This document shows, in pieces, positions 56,853 to 64,000 of a stretch of 64,000 bases of DNA. Source of the DNA: Halotia branconii CENA392 (GTDB lineage: Bacteria; Cyanobacteriota; Cyanobacteriia; Cyanobacteriales; Nostocaceae); the NCBI RefSeq assembly GCF_029953635.1, contig NZ_CP124543.1, forward strand, positions 2,211,455 to 2,275,454, read 5' to 3'. The translations under genes and the position numbers were made by a program. The notes beneath the pieces are model-generated. The model was not told the DNA's origin. It saw only the letters and a list, made by a program, of their open reading frames with translations, and did not search any database. The stretch's first letter is position 1, and every line of letters begins with the position of its first letter.

Positions 56853-58529
56853 TTAGCACTCGACAGCAAGTGGAGTAGCTGAGTTGGTGATTAGGGGCTT
56901 GCCTTCTAAATATTCGGGAATTGGCGCACCCATTAATTTCAAAATAGTTGGTGGTAAGTCAATAATGTCACCTTGTAACAAATCTGTTCCAGGATTGATA
57001 CCAGGACCTTTAGCCATGAAAAATCCTCGATCCCAATGAGAACCAGCACGGAAATAGGGAACAGGGCCAATTCTGCCAAAGTCTGGGCTGTCTACGACAT
57101 CTGTCATTTGCTCGTTCCACAGAATAATTAAGTCAGAATCGGGGAGTTGTGGGTCGTTTTCACTTGCCGAACGACGTGTACGGACAACTTTTTTGACAAG
57201 AGATTTGCCTGTGCGAGCATCTGTGAGGCGATAGAGAATTTGTGACAATTCCTGGCATACTGTTTCGTACTCATCTGCTGTGACGATTCCATCCCGTTCT
57301 CTACCTTTGAGGTTAATACGAATATGACCATCGGCAAAAGCAGGGAGAGCAAAAGCTTTCATTTGTGGCCAGATGGGTTGGAACCACATTGCAGGCATCC
57401 AGCCCATTGCTGTTGCTTCAGCTTCTGTTGAGTAAGGAGAACGTAAACCATACTGACTAGACTGAAGAAACTTTTTGTGAGTCCAGGTTTTGAACAGCTT
57501 TTTAATGGGGTTAGGTTCATGCAAAGTAACCCAAACATTACCCGGCCAGGAGTTCCTCACGGGCTTTGTGATTATTGGTGGCGGAGTTTCACCTAATTTT
57601 CCAGGTGCGATCGCTACTTTTCCTGGGAAACTATAGCGATAAAGGATCTCTGGTAGGAAGGTCTGACTTAACATATCGCTGAAGTTCAGCCCCATGCCAT
57701 GTGGTGAGAAACACAATACATAAGCATCTTCTGGTGCTTCAGATAAAATTTCTCCAATGGCTCGATCAATATCTTTGTAAGTTTCTAGCACAGGATCACT
57801 ATCATTTCTTCCACTTAAATGAGGATAAAGTGGATGTTCAGGATCACTGAAAGCATAAAGATCATGACCTGCTGTATGAGGCTCATTGAAATTCGTAATG
57901 AATAAATCCCAAGATTCACGGCGCAACAAATCCCGGCAAATAGCCGAATGTCCCTCAATACTCTGCTTAAGTGCTGGTTTTTCCCAGTTAATATAAGCGT
58001 TATCCCACCACACTCCATAATCATTGAACAAAATTGGATTTTGTCCGTACTGCTTTGTTATATCTGCAAATACTTCTGGAGGGTCAGAAGCACTAGGTGT
58101 ATAGGGGTAAGTTCCTCCCCAACCTAAAACTTGAATGCCATTGACGCGATTAGAGAGTTTTGCGTATGGTTGATCAAAAACGGCTACTTTGTAATTCTCT
58201 CCTAATGCATAAAAGGGTGGGTATTGTTCGTAGTTGTAGCCACTATCATCTAATTCGCAATAAATTTCATAACTGCCGGGATTGTACTTGACCATATCCC
58301 AATTTCCAGTTTTATTTGCTTGCATACCTGTGATAAATGTTGGCCACAATACCTCAGTTGAACTCAGTTCTTCTGGAACTCCGCAATAATTGACTTTGGT
58401 TTTGAGATGACCATATATTCCCTGTTTCCGAAGCTGGCTGAAGGTTTGCAGATGTCCAGCATTCATCCATTTTTCTAGCAACATTGAATCTGCTGCATCC
58501 AGTCCAATAACTATTACAGGATTTGTCAT
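56853..58529 (-). CDS. Alkaline phosphatase superfamily (type I phosphodiesterase) protein in EPS operon
   Basis: A 558-residue metal-dependent phospho- or sulfo-transfer enzyme. Metal-binding Asp11 lies in VIGLDAADSM. By spacing from TG in WPTFITG, the nucleophile position is Thr58. EPHTAGHD supplies further metal ligands, CFSPHGMG another, and GSHWDRGFF near the end the last His. No signal peptide or membrane helix is apparent, so it is probably cytoplasmic. Substrate unknown: possible roles include handling phosphodiester or sulfate substituents of the polymer. Second gene of the operon, 78 bp after the priming transferase. Confidence 0.85.
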   Translation of the reverse strand: MTNPVIVIGLDAADSMLLEKWMNAGHLQTFSQLRKQGIYGHLKTKVNYCGVPEELSSTEVLWPTFITGMQANKTGNWDMVKYNPGSYEIYCELDDSGYNYEQYPPFYALGENYKVAVFDQPYAKLSNRVNGIQVLGWGGTYPYTPSASDPPEVFADITKQYGQNPILFNDYGVWWDNAYINWEKPALKQSIEGHSAICRDLLRRESWDLFITNFNEPHTAGHDLYAFSDPEHPLYPHLSGRNDSDPVLETYKDIDRAIGEILSEAPEDAYVLCFSPHGMGLNFSDMLSQTFLPEILYRYSFPGKVAIAPGKLGETPPPIITKPVRNSWPGNVWVTLHEPNPIKKLFKTWTHKKFLQSSQYGLRSPYSTEAEATAMGWMPAMWFQPIWPQMKAFALPAFADGHIRINLKGRERDGIVTADEYETVCQELSQILYRLTDARTGKSLVKKVVRTRRSASENDPQLPDSDLIILWNEQMTDVVDSPDFGRIGPVPYFRAGSHWDRGFFMAKGPGINPGTDLLQGDIIDLPPTILKLMGAPIPEYLEGKPLITNSATPLAVEC

Positions 58530-58607
58530 ATTTTGCCAATTGGTTATTCTACATTTTTTGAGATTACGGTTAGTTATTTATTAAGCTAGGCTCATAAATT
58601 AAATTTG

Positions 58608-60047
58608 CTAATAAGCCCCTTCTTTTTTTAAAACTACCATAATCGTTCTCAACAAAATTTTAAAGTCTAGTTTGAGTGACCAATTCTCAATATAGTGAAG
58701 ATCAAGATTTATTACTTGTTCAAAATCCATAATATTGGAACGACCTGAAACCTGCCAAAGACCTGTAACTCCAGGTAAAACTTCTTGACGAATAAAATGG
58801 CGTTCAGAAAATTTATCAACATCTCGAGTAGGTAAAGGACGAGGGCCAACTAAACTCATCTCTCCCAACAAAACATTAAACAGTTGTGGTAACTCGTCTA
58901 AACTATAACGGCGGAGAAATTTACCAACTCGCGTAATCCTAGGGTCATCTTTTATTTTGAAAATGATACCATCTTTTGTCTCATTTAAAGCTTCTAATTT
59001 TTTCTGTAATTTATCCGCATTAGACACCATAGTACGGAATTTCCATACTTTAAATGGTTTTCCATGTAGACCTATGCGGGTTTGTTTATAAAATATTGCT
59101 CCTGGAGAGTCTAGTTTAATAGCTAGAGCGATCGCTATATAAATAGGAAACGAAAATATGAGAAATAAAGCAGTAAAACAAAAATCAAAAACCCGCTTGA
59201 TCCAAAAATCATTACCTGTAATTATGGGACTATCAAAGCTTAAACAAGTCATTCCTCCTATCTTCTGTAATCCTACGCGTCTATGAATTGGCTTTAATTC
59301 CATTGGTAAAATATGTACACTTATACCAGATGTTTGAAAAAGCCAGTATAAAAACATTCGATTCTGGATAGCATCCCAAGCAATAAAGACTTCTGTTATA
59401 TCTAATTTTTTAAGTGTATCCAAAGTTTTCTGACGACAATATCTATCTAACGATCTAGCATTTGCAGTTCCACGAACAATATAACGCTTTTCTTTTTTAA
59501 TTAAGTTTACTAAATGTTCAGTATCTTCAGGCTCGCAAATAATAAAAACAGAGTTGCGACCTAATAATTTTTGCTTACGAAAATATTCAAGATTGAAATT
59601 TATTATTAATCTACCCGAACAGATAAAAGATATACTCATCAACCAAGACAAGATGAATGTAGAACGTGGAACATCCAAAATAGGCTGATAGAGAAAACAA
59701 ACAATCAGTATCAATCCGTGGGCAAAACTTAGTGTTTTGATAATACCAAAATAGTCACAACGACTTTTACCTGATTGATAAATACCTTGAAGCGCCAATG
59801 CTGCTATTTGAATCATAACTAACATCGGTATATAACTGCTTGGTGTGTTCCAAAGAACATCTACAGAAGAAGCATGATGTTGAGCTAATATCCAAACCAA
59901 AGACAGAAGAGTAGAATCCACTAAAGCTAGAGTTATTAATCGTAGCCACCATGATCCTTTTTTGACCCTAACAAATGCAGATGCACGTAAATCAAGAGGG
60001 ACTTTGTCTAATTGATTATTTGCAATAGTTTTTGTTTGATTGCTCAT
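58608..60047 (-). CDS. Priming sugar-phosphate transferase (WbaP/WcaJ type)
   Basis: A 479-residue polyprenyl-phosphate sugar-1-phosphate transferase, first gene of the operon. Four N-terminal helices (about 35-140), a cytosolic Rossmann-like part, then the bacterial sugar transferase domain from about 280: KRVFDFCFTALFLIFSFPIY, YKQTRIGLHGKPFKVWKFRTM, RRYSLDELPQLFNVLLGEMS, LVGPRPLP and PGVTGLWQVSGRS. It starts repeat-unit assembly by loading the first sugar on undecaprenyl phosphate. The donor, UDP-glucose or UDP-galactose in relatives, is not decided. Its upstream region (60048-60942) is unusually long. Confidence 0.94.
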   Translation of the reverse strand: MSNQTKTIANNQLDKVPLDLRASAFVRVKKGSWWLRLITLALVDSTLLSLVWILAQHHASSVDVLWNTPSSYIPMLVMIQIAALALQGIYQSGKSRCDYFGIIKTLSFAHGLILIVCFLYQPILDVPRSTFILSWLMSISFICSGRLIINFNLEYFRKQKLLGRNSVFIICEPEDTEHLVNLIKKEKRYIVRGTANARSLDRYCRQKTLDTLKKLDITEVFIAWDAIQNRMFLYWLFQTSGISVHILPMELKPIHRRVGLQKIGGMTCLSFDSPIITGNDFWIKRVFDFCFTALFLIFSFPIYIAIALAIKLDSPGAIFYKQTRIGLHGKPFKVWKFRTMVSNADKLQKKLEALNETKDGIIFKIKDDPRITRVGKFLRRYSLDELPQLFNVLLGEMSLVGPRPLPTRDVDKFSERHFIRQEVLPGVTGLWQVSGRSNIMDFEQVINLDLHYIENWSLKLDFKILLRTIMVVLKKEGAY

Positions 60048-60942
60048 AGATTTACTAGTAACCTGTATGGTTGCATGTTTGAAGTAATTTTATACAGCGT
60101 TCTCTAGCCTATAAAGGTTCATTTTTATAAGCTGAAGCTGAGATTTTGCATACCTCATCTGATCAATAAAAGCTATACAGACAAGATAAATTAATAGCCT
60201 TGAAACTTTTTTATCAAAACTGTCTAAGTCCGTAATATCTGCATATTAATCTCAACGCTGTAGCTATAGAGTCTCACTGCTCTTACCGACTCAAAAGCTA
60301 ATAATCTTTATCATTTTACATACATCAAAAATGAGAATAATTTGTTTTGTGATGTATGTAATATGACATGACGGATTGGCATGATGCTTATACTCACATT
60401 GTAAATAAACTAAATTAAACTAGTCAATAAATACACATCTAGTTACATTCCTTTACACAACATGAACATAGTAGTACTTATGAGTTCAAAAGTCATCTAA
60501 GTATTTAACATCTTCATGAAAACTTTACACATAATGTATAAAGTATTTAATAATAACTCACAGAATATGCAATGAATGCTATTTGGTAGTTTTAGCATGT
60601 TTGTATAACCTTGATAGCTTGCTGCTAGCTGCATTAGAGATTAACTATAGTCAATAAAACATAGCTAAATGACTTAGATAATTCAGTAATAATGTTGTAT
60701 TTACAAGTATTATATACTACGCAATTTATTTTTAATAAATTTAAAATAACTTCATTAATATTGGTTTGAATATGTGCATATTGTTTAAATCTGTTTATAA
60801 ATTCCAATTAAAGTATGTAGCGAAAAAATCACTACATTTTAATCTTTTGCAAAAAAATGTATTTTTTATTACATTATATAGAAATTGAAACAATATACAT
60901 ACGGTTAATTTGGAAAACTAATACTGTTTACCAAGTTGCATA
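60048..60942. other. Long AT-rich leader/promoter region of the EPS operon
   Basis: No gene or tRNA was seen in these 895 bases; no dispersed repeat family of the window is present either, unlike most other long gaps. It holds one clear inverted repeat (60317-60360). The operon promoter must lie here and may include a long 5' UTR. Confidence 0.45.
60317..60360. promoter_or_regulatory. 11-bp inverted repeat in the EPS operon leader
   Basis: TACATACATCA (60317-60327) and TGATGTATGTA (60350-60360) match perfectly in inverted order around 22 bases, about 270 bp ahead of the priming transferase. It may be an operator for two dimers or an RNA hairpin. No known regulator site was recognised. Confidence 0.5.
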
Positions 60943-62361
60943 TTAACCATGATCAAACCACCAAGGATCGCTACTAGAATTGGTCTTAATCAAATAAGCT
61001 TTCTTTCGCATGAATCGTTTTAGTGCTGCTGCACCCATGCGCGAACCTCCGATACCGGAGAATTTAAAAGCATTTTTTTCTCCCTCATGCATAATGGCAG
61101 TCAGAGCAGCATCATTAATACTAATTGCACCTGCATCTATTTGATTGGCAACTGCTAGTGCTTCTGCTTCTGATTCGGCAAACACCGCAGCACTCAGCCC
61201 ATAAATAGAGTCATTTGCCAAGTAGACTGCTTCTTCAACTGTGGGAAAAGACATTACTGGCATGATTGGGCCAAAAGTCTCTTCGGTCATGACTTTCATG
61301 GAGTGATTAACCTGAGTAATCACTGTGGGACGACACCACCAACCTCCACCTAATTCTTCAACTTTACCGCCGCAGTGAATTACTGCTCCTTTTTCGACTG
61401 CATCCAAGATATGGTCACTAATAATTGCTGCTTGTCTTTCGGCAATGATCGGGCCAATTTCTCCACTTTCAACTGTGGGGTAAGCTAGCTGAAGACGGTA
61501 AGCTTTGGCTACTAGTTGATGATAAAACTCTTCAAATATCGATTCAGCAACGTAAATTCGCTCAATTGATAAACATGACTGGCCAGTGTTAACGACTGAA
61601 CCCCACAAAATTGCTGAAGTTGCTAACTCTAAATTAGCAGATTCTAAAACGATCGCAGGGTCTTTTCCTCCTAATTCTAAAAAAGCTGGAATAAACCGTT
61701 TAGCTGCGACCTCTGCGACTTTTCGTCCTGTCGCCACACTACCTGTAAAGCAAATTAAATCGACATTTTCAATTAAGTTAGCACCAGTCTCCCCTGCTCC
61801 TTCTACAAAACCCAATACATCACGTAATATAGGAACAGTATTAACAGCAGTCATCAGCGGCGCGACAAACCGGGGAGCAATTTCACTGGGTTTAATAATT
61901 ACAGCACAGCCCGCCAGCAAAGCGGGAATGGCATCAATTGTCGATAGCAACAACGGAAAATTCCACGGGCTAATTACCCCAACTAAAGGATAAGGAACTG
62001 ATTTTTGTTGTAATGCAATAAAGGGAATGGCCGTATTTTTTGCTGAATCTTGCAGTAACTCTGGCGCTAAACCACACCAACGATCAATGCTGGAGAGGAA
62101 AGAGTCTATTTCTAGTAATGAGATTGATAATCTTCCCGTATCATTGACTAAAGCCTCTGTAAGCTGTTCACGCCCAGACAATATGGCTTGTTTCCATTGT
62201 TGTATGGCTGCAATTCTAGCTTCTAAACCTATCTGATACCAACGAGTTTGCGCTCTGCGGGCGCGGTTACATTGCTGTGCCAGTAGTTTCGGGGGCGGTG
62301 GGATTATTACGTAGTCAAGTTTTCCCGTCCGGGGATTACGGACTTCTATTGGTTTAGTCAT
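60943..62361 (-). CDS. Aldehyde dehydrogenase family protein
   Basis: A 472-residue NAD(P)-dependent oxidoreductase. PWNFPLLL (Asn134), the nucleotide motif FTGSVATGRKV, general base Glu229 in LELGGKDP and nucleophile Cys263 in NTGQSCLSIER are all in place, so it should be active. The specificity for the aldehyde is unknown. The last residues (FMRKKAYLIKTN) follow the class 3-type pattern, which in some members gives membrane contact. It follows the nitrilase-like gene by 25 bp, so the two form one transcript. Confidence 0.93.
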   Translation of the reverse strand: MTKPIEVRNPRTGKLDYVIIPPPPKLLAQQCNRARRAQTRWYQIGLEARIAAIQQWKQAILSGREQLTEALVNDTGRLSISLLEIDSFLSSIDRWCGLAPELLQDSAKNTAIPFIALQQKSVPYPLVGVISPWNFPLLLSTIDAIPALLAGCAVIIKPSEIAPRFVAPLMTAVNTVPILRDVLGFVEGAGETGANLIENVDLICFTGSVATGRKVAEVAAKRFIPAFLELGGKDPAIVLESANLELATSAILWGSVVNTGQSCLSIERIYVAESIFEEFYHQLVAKAYRLQLAYPTVESGEIGPIIAERQAAIISDHILDAVEKGAVIHCGGKVEELGGGWWCRPTVITQVNHSMKVMTEETFGPIMPVMSFPTVEEAVYLANDSIYGLSAAVFAESEAEALAVANQIDAGAISINDAALTAIMHEGEKNAFKFSGIGGSRMGAAALKRFMRKKAYLIKTNSSSDPWWFDHG

Positions 62362-62386
62362 TAGTCATTTGTCCCCATTCCCAAAT

Positions 62387-63430
62387 TTAAATTATCCCCA
62401 GTTTAGCTAAGCGTTCAATAGTTATTTGTTGTGTTTGGATGAAGTGTTTGCGGTCTACTTCTTGATTCAGCATAGTATTTGCTGGGTAAAATTGTGACTG
62501 GCTGTAGCTTTGGGCGTATAATTCAAAACGTTGCCGTGATAGTAAATTATTTAACCCAGGACGACGGCGATCGCGGCGTAAAGCTGCTAAGTCAATTTCT
62601 GCAAAAGCTGCCATACTCTCACCTGTAGCTGTCTGTGCTAAAACGATTCCTCGATAATCAATAATTTTAGAACCACCATCAGCAGAAGCAATAGGGATAG
62701 AAATATTAGCGATCCCTGCGGTATTAGCCGAAACTACGTAAACCATATTTTCCACGGCACGAGTAATTTTGGCTGCATCTTTAGGTGCTAATGTCTGGCC
62801 ATATACTTCTGATGTGGAGTGGAGAAAAATTTCTGCTCCTCGCATTGCCAAACACCGCGCTACTTCTGGATACAAAATTTCTTCTGATGCCAAGGCTGCT
62901 AAATTACCAATAGCTGTCTTCGCCACCGGGAAAACTCCCTCTAAGCCATAGCAATCAAGATATTTATCCCAGACATCATGGGGTGTGGGAGCAAATAAAG
63001 AATTTAACCGTCGATATCGTAAGACAACTGACCCGGAAGGGTCAATTACAAAACTCGTTTGAAAATACAAACCTGGGAAATTAGGATCAAGTTCGTAAGC
63101 GTTACCAGCCAAAAATATCTGATACTTTTGAGCAATTTTAGCAAGTGCTTCATACTCAGCCCCATTCATTGATAAACAAGCTTTTTCTGCCCAACCTGCT
63201 AAAGAATCTCCCATCGGAAAACCTGTGAGGAAATATTCAGGCAGGACAATTAAACGACAATCTAAACCAATGAAAGCAATACTAGCGGCAATTTGTTGTT
63301 CTAGGCGGTTAATAGAGTTTAGCATCAACAAACGAGCTGCTTGGCGATCGCTTGCCTGATTCACTGCATGACATGTTACTTGCAATGCTAATGCACGGAA
63401 TGAGTTGAAATGATCAGTCTGCTGAATCAT
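62387..63430 (-). CDS. Nitrilase-fold protein apparently lacking catalytic Cys and Lys
   Basis: A 347-residue carbon-nitrogen hydrolase superfamily protein. The first catalytic residue Glu65 is in LIVLPEYFLTGFP, and the family order continues to SVVLRYRRLN and ILYPEVARCLAMRGAEI. At the usual Lys site the sequence has Arg141, and at the position of the nucleophile Cys (normally C-Y/E-D/E before the FPE motif) it reads LASEEILYPE with Ser182. The gene codon there is TCA, so this is not a reading error in translation. Either the protein is catalytically inactive or uses another chemistry. Paired with an aldehyde dehydrogenase. Confidence 0.85.
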   Translation of the reverse strand: MIQQTDHFNSFRALALQVTCHAVNQASDRQAARLLMLNSINRLEQQIAASIAFIGLDCRLIVLPEYFLTGFPMGDSLAGWAEKACLSMNGAEYEALAKIAQKYQIFLAGNAYELDPNFPGLYFQTSFVIDPSGSVVLRYRRLNSLFAPTPHDVWDKYLDCYGLEGVFPVAKTAIGNLAALASEEILYPEVARCLAMRGAEIFLHSTSEVYGQTLAPKDAAKITRAVENMVYVVSANTAGIANISIPIASADGGSKIIDYRGIVLAQTATGESMAAFAEIDLAALRRDRRRPGLNNLLSRQRFELYAQSYSQSQFYPANTMLNQEVDRKHFIQTQQITIERLAKLGII

Positions 63431-63841
63431 TCTAAAGATTGAGCCGATAATGCTACTACATGTAACAATTTACACTAATACAGATGCAAATCTCAATTTT
63501 CTGTGTCTCAGGTAATAAGACTAAATGTATAAGATCTTGATTTAATCAAGTTAGTAAAATTCTGAAATGCCCACAGGGTAATACCGCTACGCATAAGACA
63601 CTCATAAGCTTAACAATACTTATTCTAAATTGTCGCCAATTTGTGCAACGTGGGTTATAAATAAATCTCCAAATATCTAACTTAAGAAGCGATCGCTATT
63701 CATGCATCTTGAAATAGCGAAATTTTCGTGACACTAACTGTTTGCTCATCAATTTTGAAGAGTTAATTTGAGTCATCCACTTAGATCTCTAAAGTATATC
63801 ACTGATTAATCTGCGGAATATAAATTTCAGAGTGCCATAGT
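63431..63841. other. Spacer with divergent promoters
   Basis: Non-coding region between the nitrilase-like gene (minus) and the last gene (plus). One HIP1-type octamer near 63690. No RNA gene or strong inverted repeat seen. Confidence 0.4.
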
Positions 63842-64000
63842 ATGAATATTGCTTATCACCAAATATTTCCAGCCTATTCAATTAAAAGATTTCGATTGCT
63901 ACTTTTGTTCGGATTCACAGTATTGTTCTTATTTTTGTTGTCCGTAACAGGAATACTTTCTGTAATGCCTTATCAATCAAGACAGTTGTTTGATTGGCAA
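63842..64000 (+). CDS. Membrane protein start, cut by window edge
   Basis: An open frame from the ATG at 63842 to the window end (53 codons, no stop). It begins MNIAYHQIFPAYSIKRFRL followed by a hydrophobic helix (LLLFGFTVLFLFLLSVTGIL). The basic stretch before the helix suggests an inside N-terminus. The family cannot be told from this fragment. Confidence 0.55.
   Translation, partial: MNIAYHQIFPAYSIKRFRLLLLFGFTVLFLFLLSVTGILSVMPYQSRQLFDWQ

Noticed and set aside
56852..56881. TTAGCACTC resembling half of a CIRCE heat-shock operator
   Set aside because: It lies at the 3' end of the phosphatase-superfamily gene and the matching GAGTGCTAA arm is absent.

Overview
The window looks like the chromosome of a filamentous, probably heterocyst-forming and motile cyanobacterium (Nostocales, Nostoc-like). 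Three things point there: many GCGATCGC (HIP1) octamers inside genes, a recognisable hps locus (hormogonium polysaccharide genes with type IV pilin-like proteins), and a phytochrome next to an Rcp1-type response regulator. AT-rich intergenic spacers are full of short dispersed repeats, also typical of this order. I saw no rRNA, tRNA, CRISPR array or intact transposase.

Layout. 0-4.4 kb (minus strand): a hybrid receiver-GAF-histidine kinase cut by the window edge, an Rcp1-like regulator and a phytochrome with an unusual Cys-Cys pair at the chromophore site. 4.9-10.6 kb: argC, a small HicB/HicA pair, an MscS-related multi-helix membrane protein, enolase and glyoxalase I. 11-17.6 kb: clpB, a small methyltransferase, htpG and rpmB. 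18-32.7 kb (plus strand): the hps region, with the very large pilin-like HpsA, pseudopilins HpsB, HpsC and HpsD, three family 2 glycosyltransferases, a fourth pseudopilin, a TIGR04282-type glycosyltransferase, an HpsJ-like membrane protein and another glycosyltransferase. 33-42.8 kb: housekeeping genes (DUF502 protein, nusB, ftsY, a GAF-PP2C phosphatase, a DUF2278 protein, ilvC, an orphan membrane protein) and a candidate structured small RNA upstream of ilvC. 43-60 kb: a beta-helix protein converging on a 12-gene minus-strand operon for a Wzx/Wzy-type exopolysaccharide. It runs from the priming sugar-phosphate transferase (first gene) through an alkaline-phosphatase-superfamily protein, an aldo/keto reductase, glycosyltransferases, flippase, polymerase and a WecG-type transferase to a Tat-signal GH10 glycoside hydrolase and a Wzc-type tyrosine kinase. 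61-63.4 kb: an aldehyde dehydrogenase paired with a nitrilase-fold protein that seems to lack the catalytic Cys and Lys. A membrane protein starts at the right edge.

How it fits together. Two extracellular polysaccharide systems lie about 10 kb apart: the hps locus, known in Nostoc punctiforme to be needed for hormogonium motility slime, and a Wzx/Wzy operon with its own hydrolase. The hps genes in view include no flippase or polymerase, while the 44-60 kb operon has both; whether they cooperate cannot be told from sequence alone. At least four families of short inverted-repeat elements, plus a perfect palindrome found at three gene 3' ends, fill most gaps. Start codons were moved from the longest reading frame where a ribosome-binding site, gene overlap or family convention favoured it; each entry says so.
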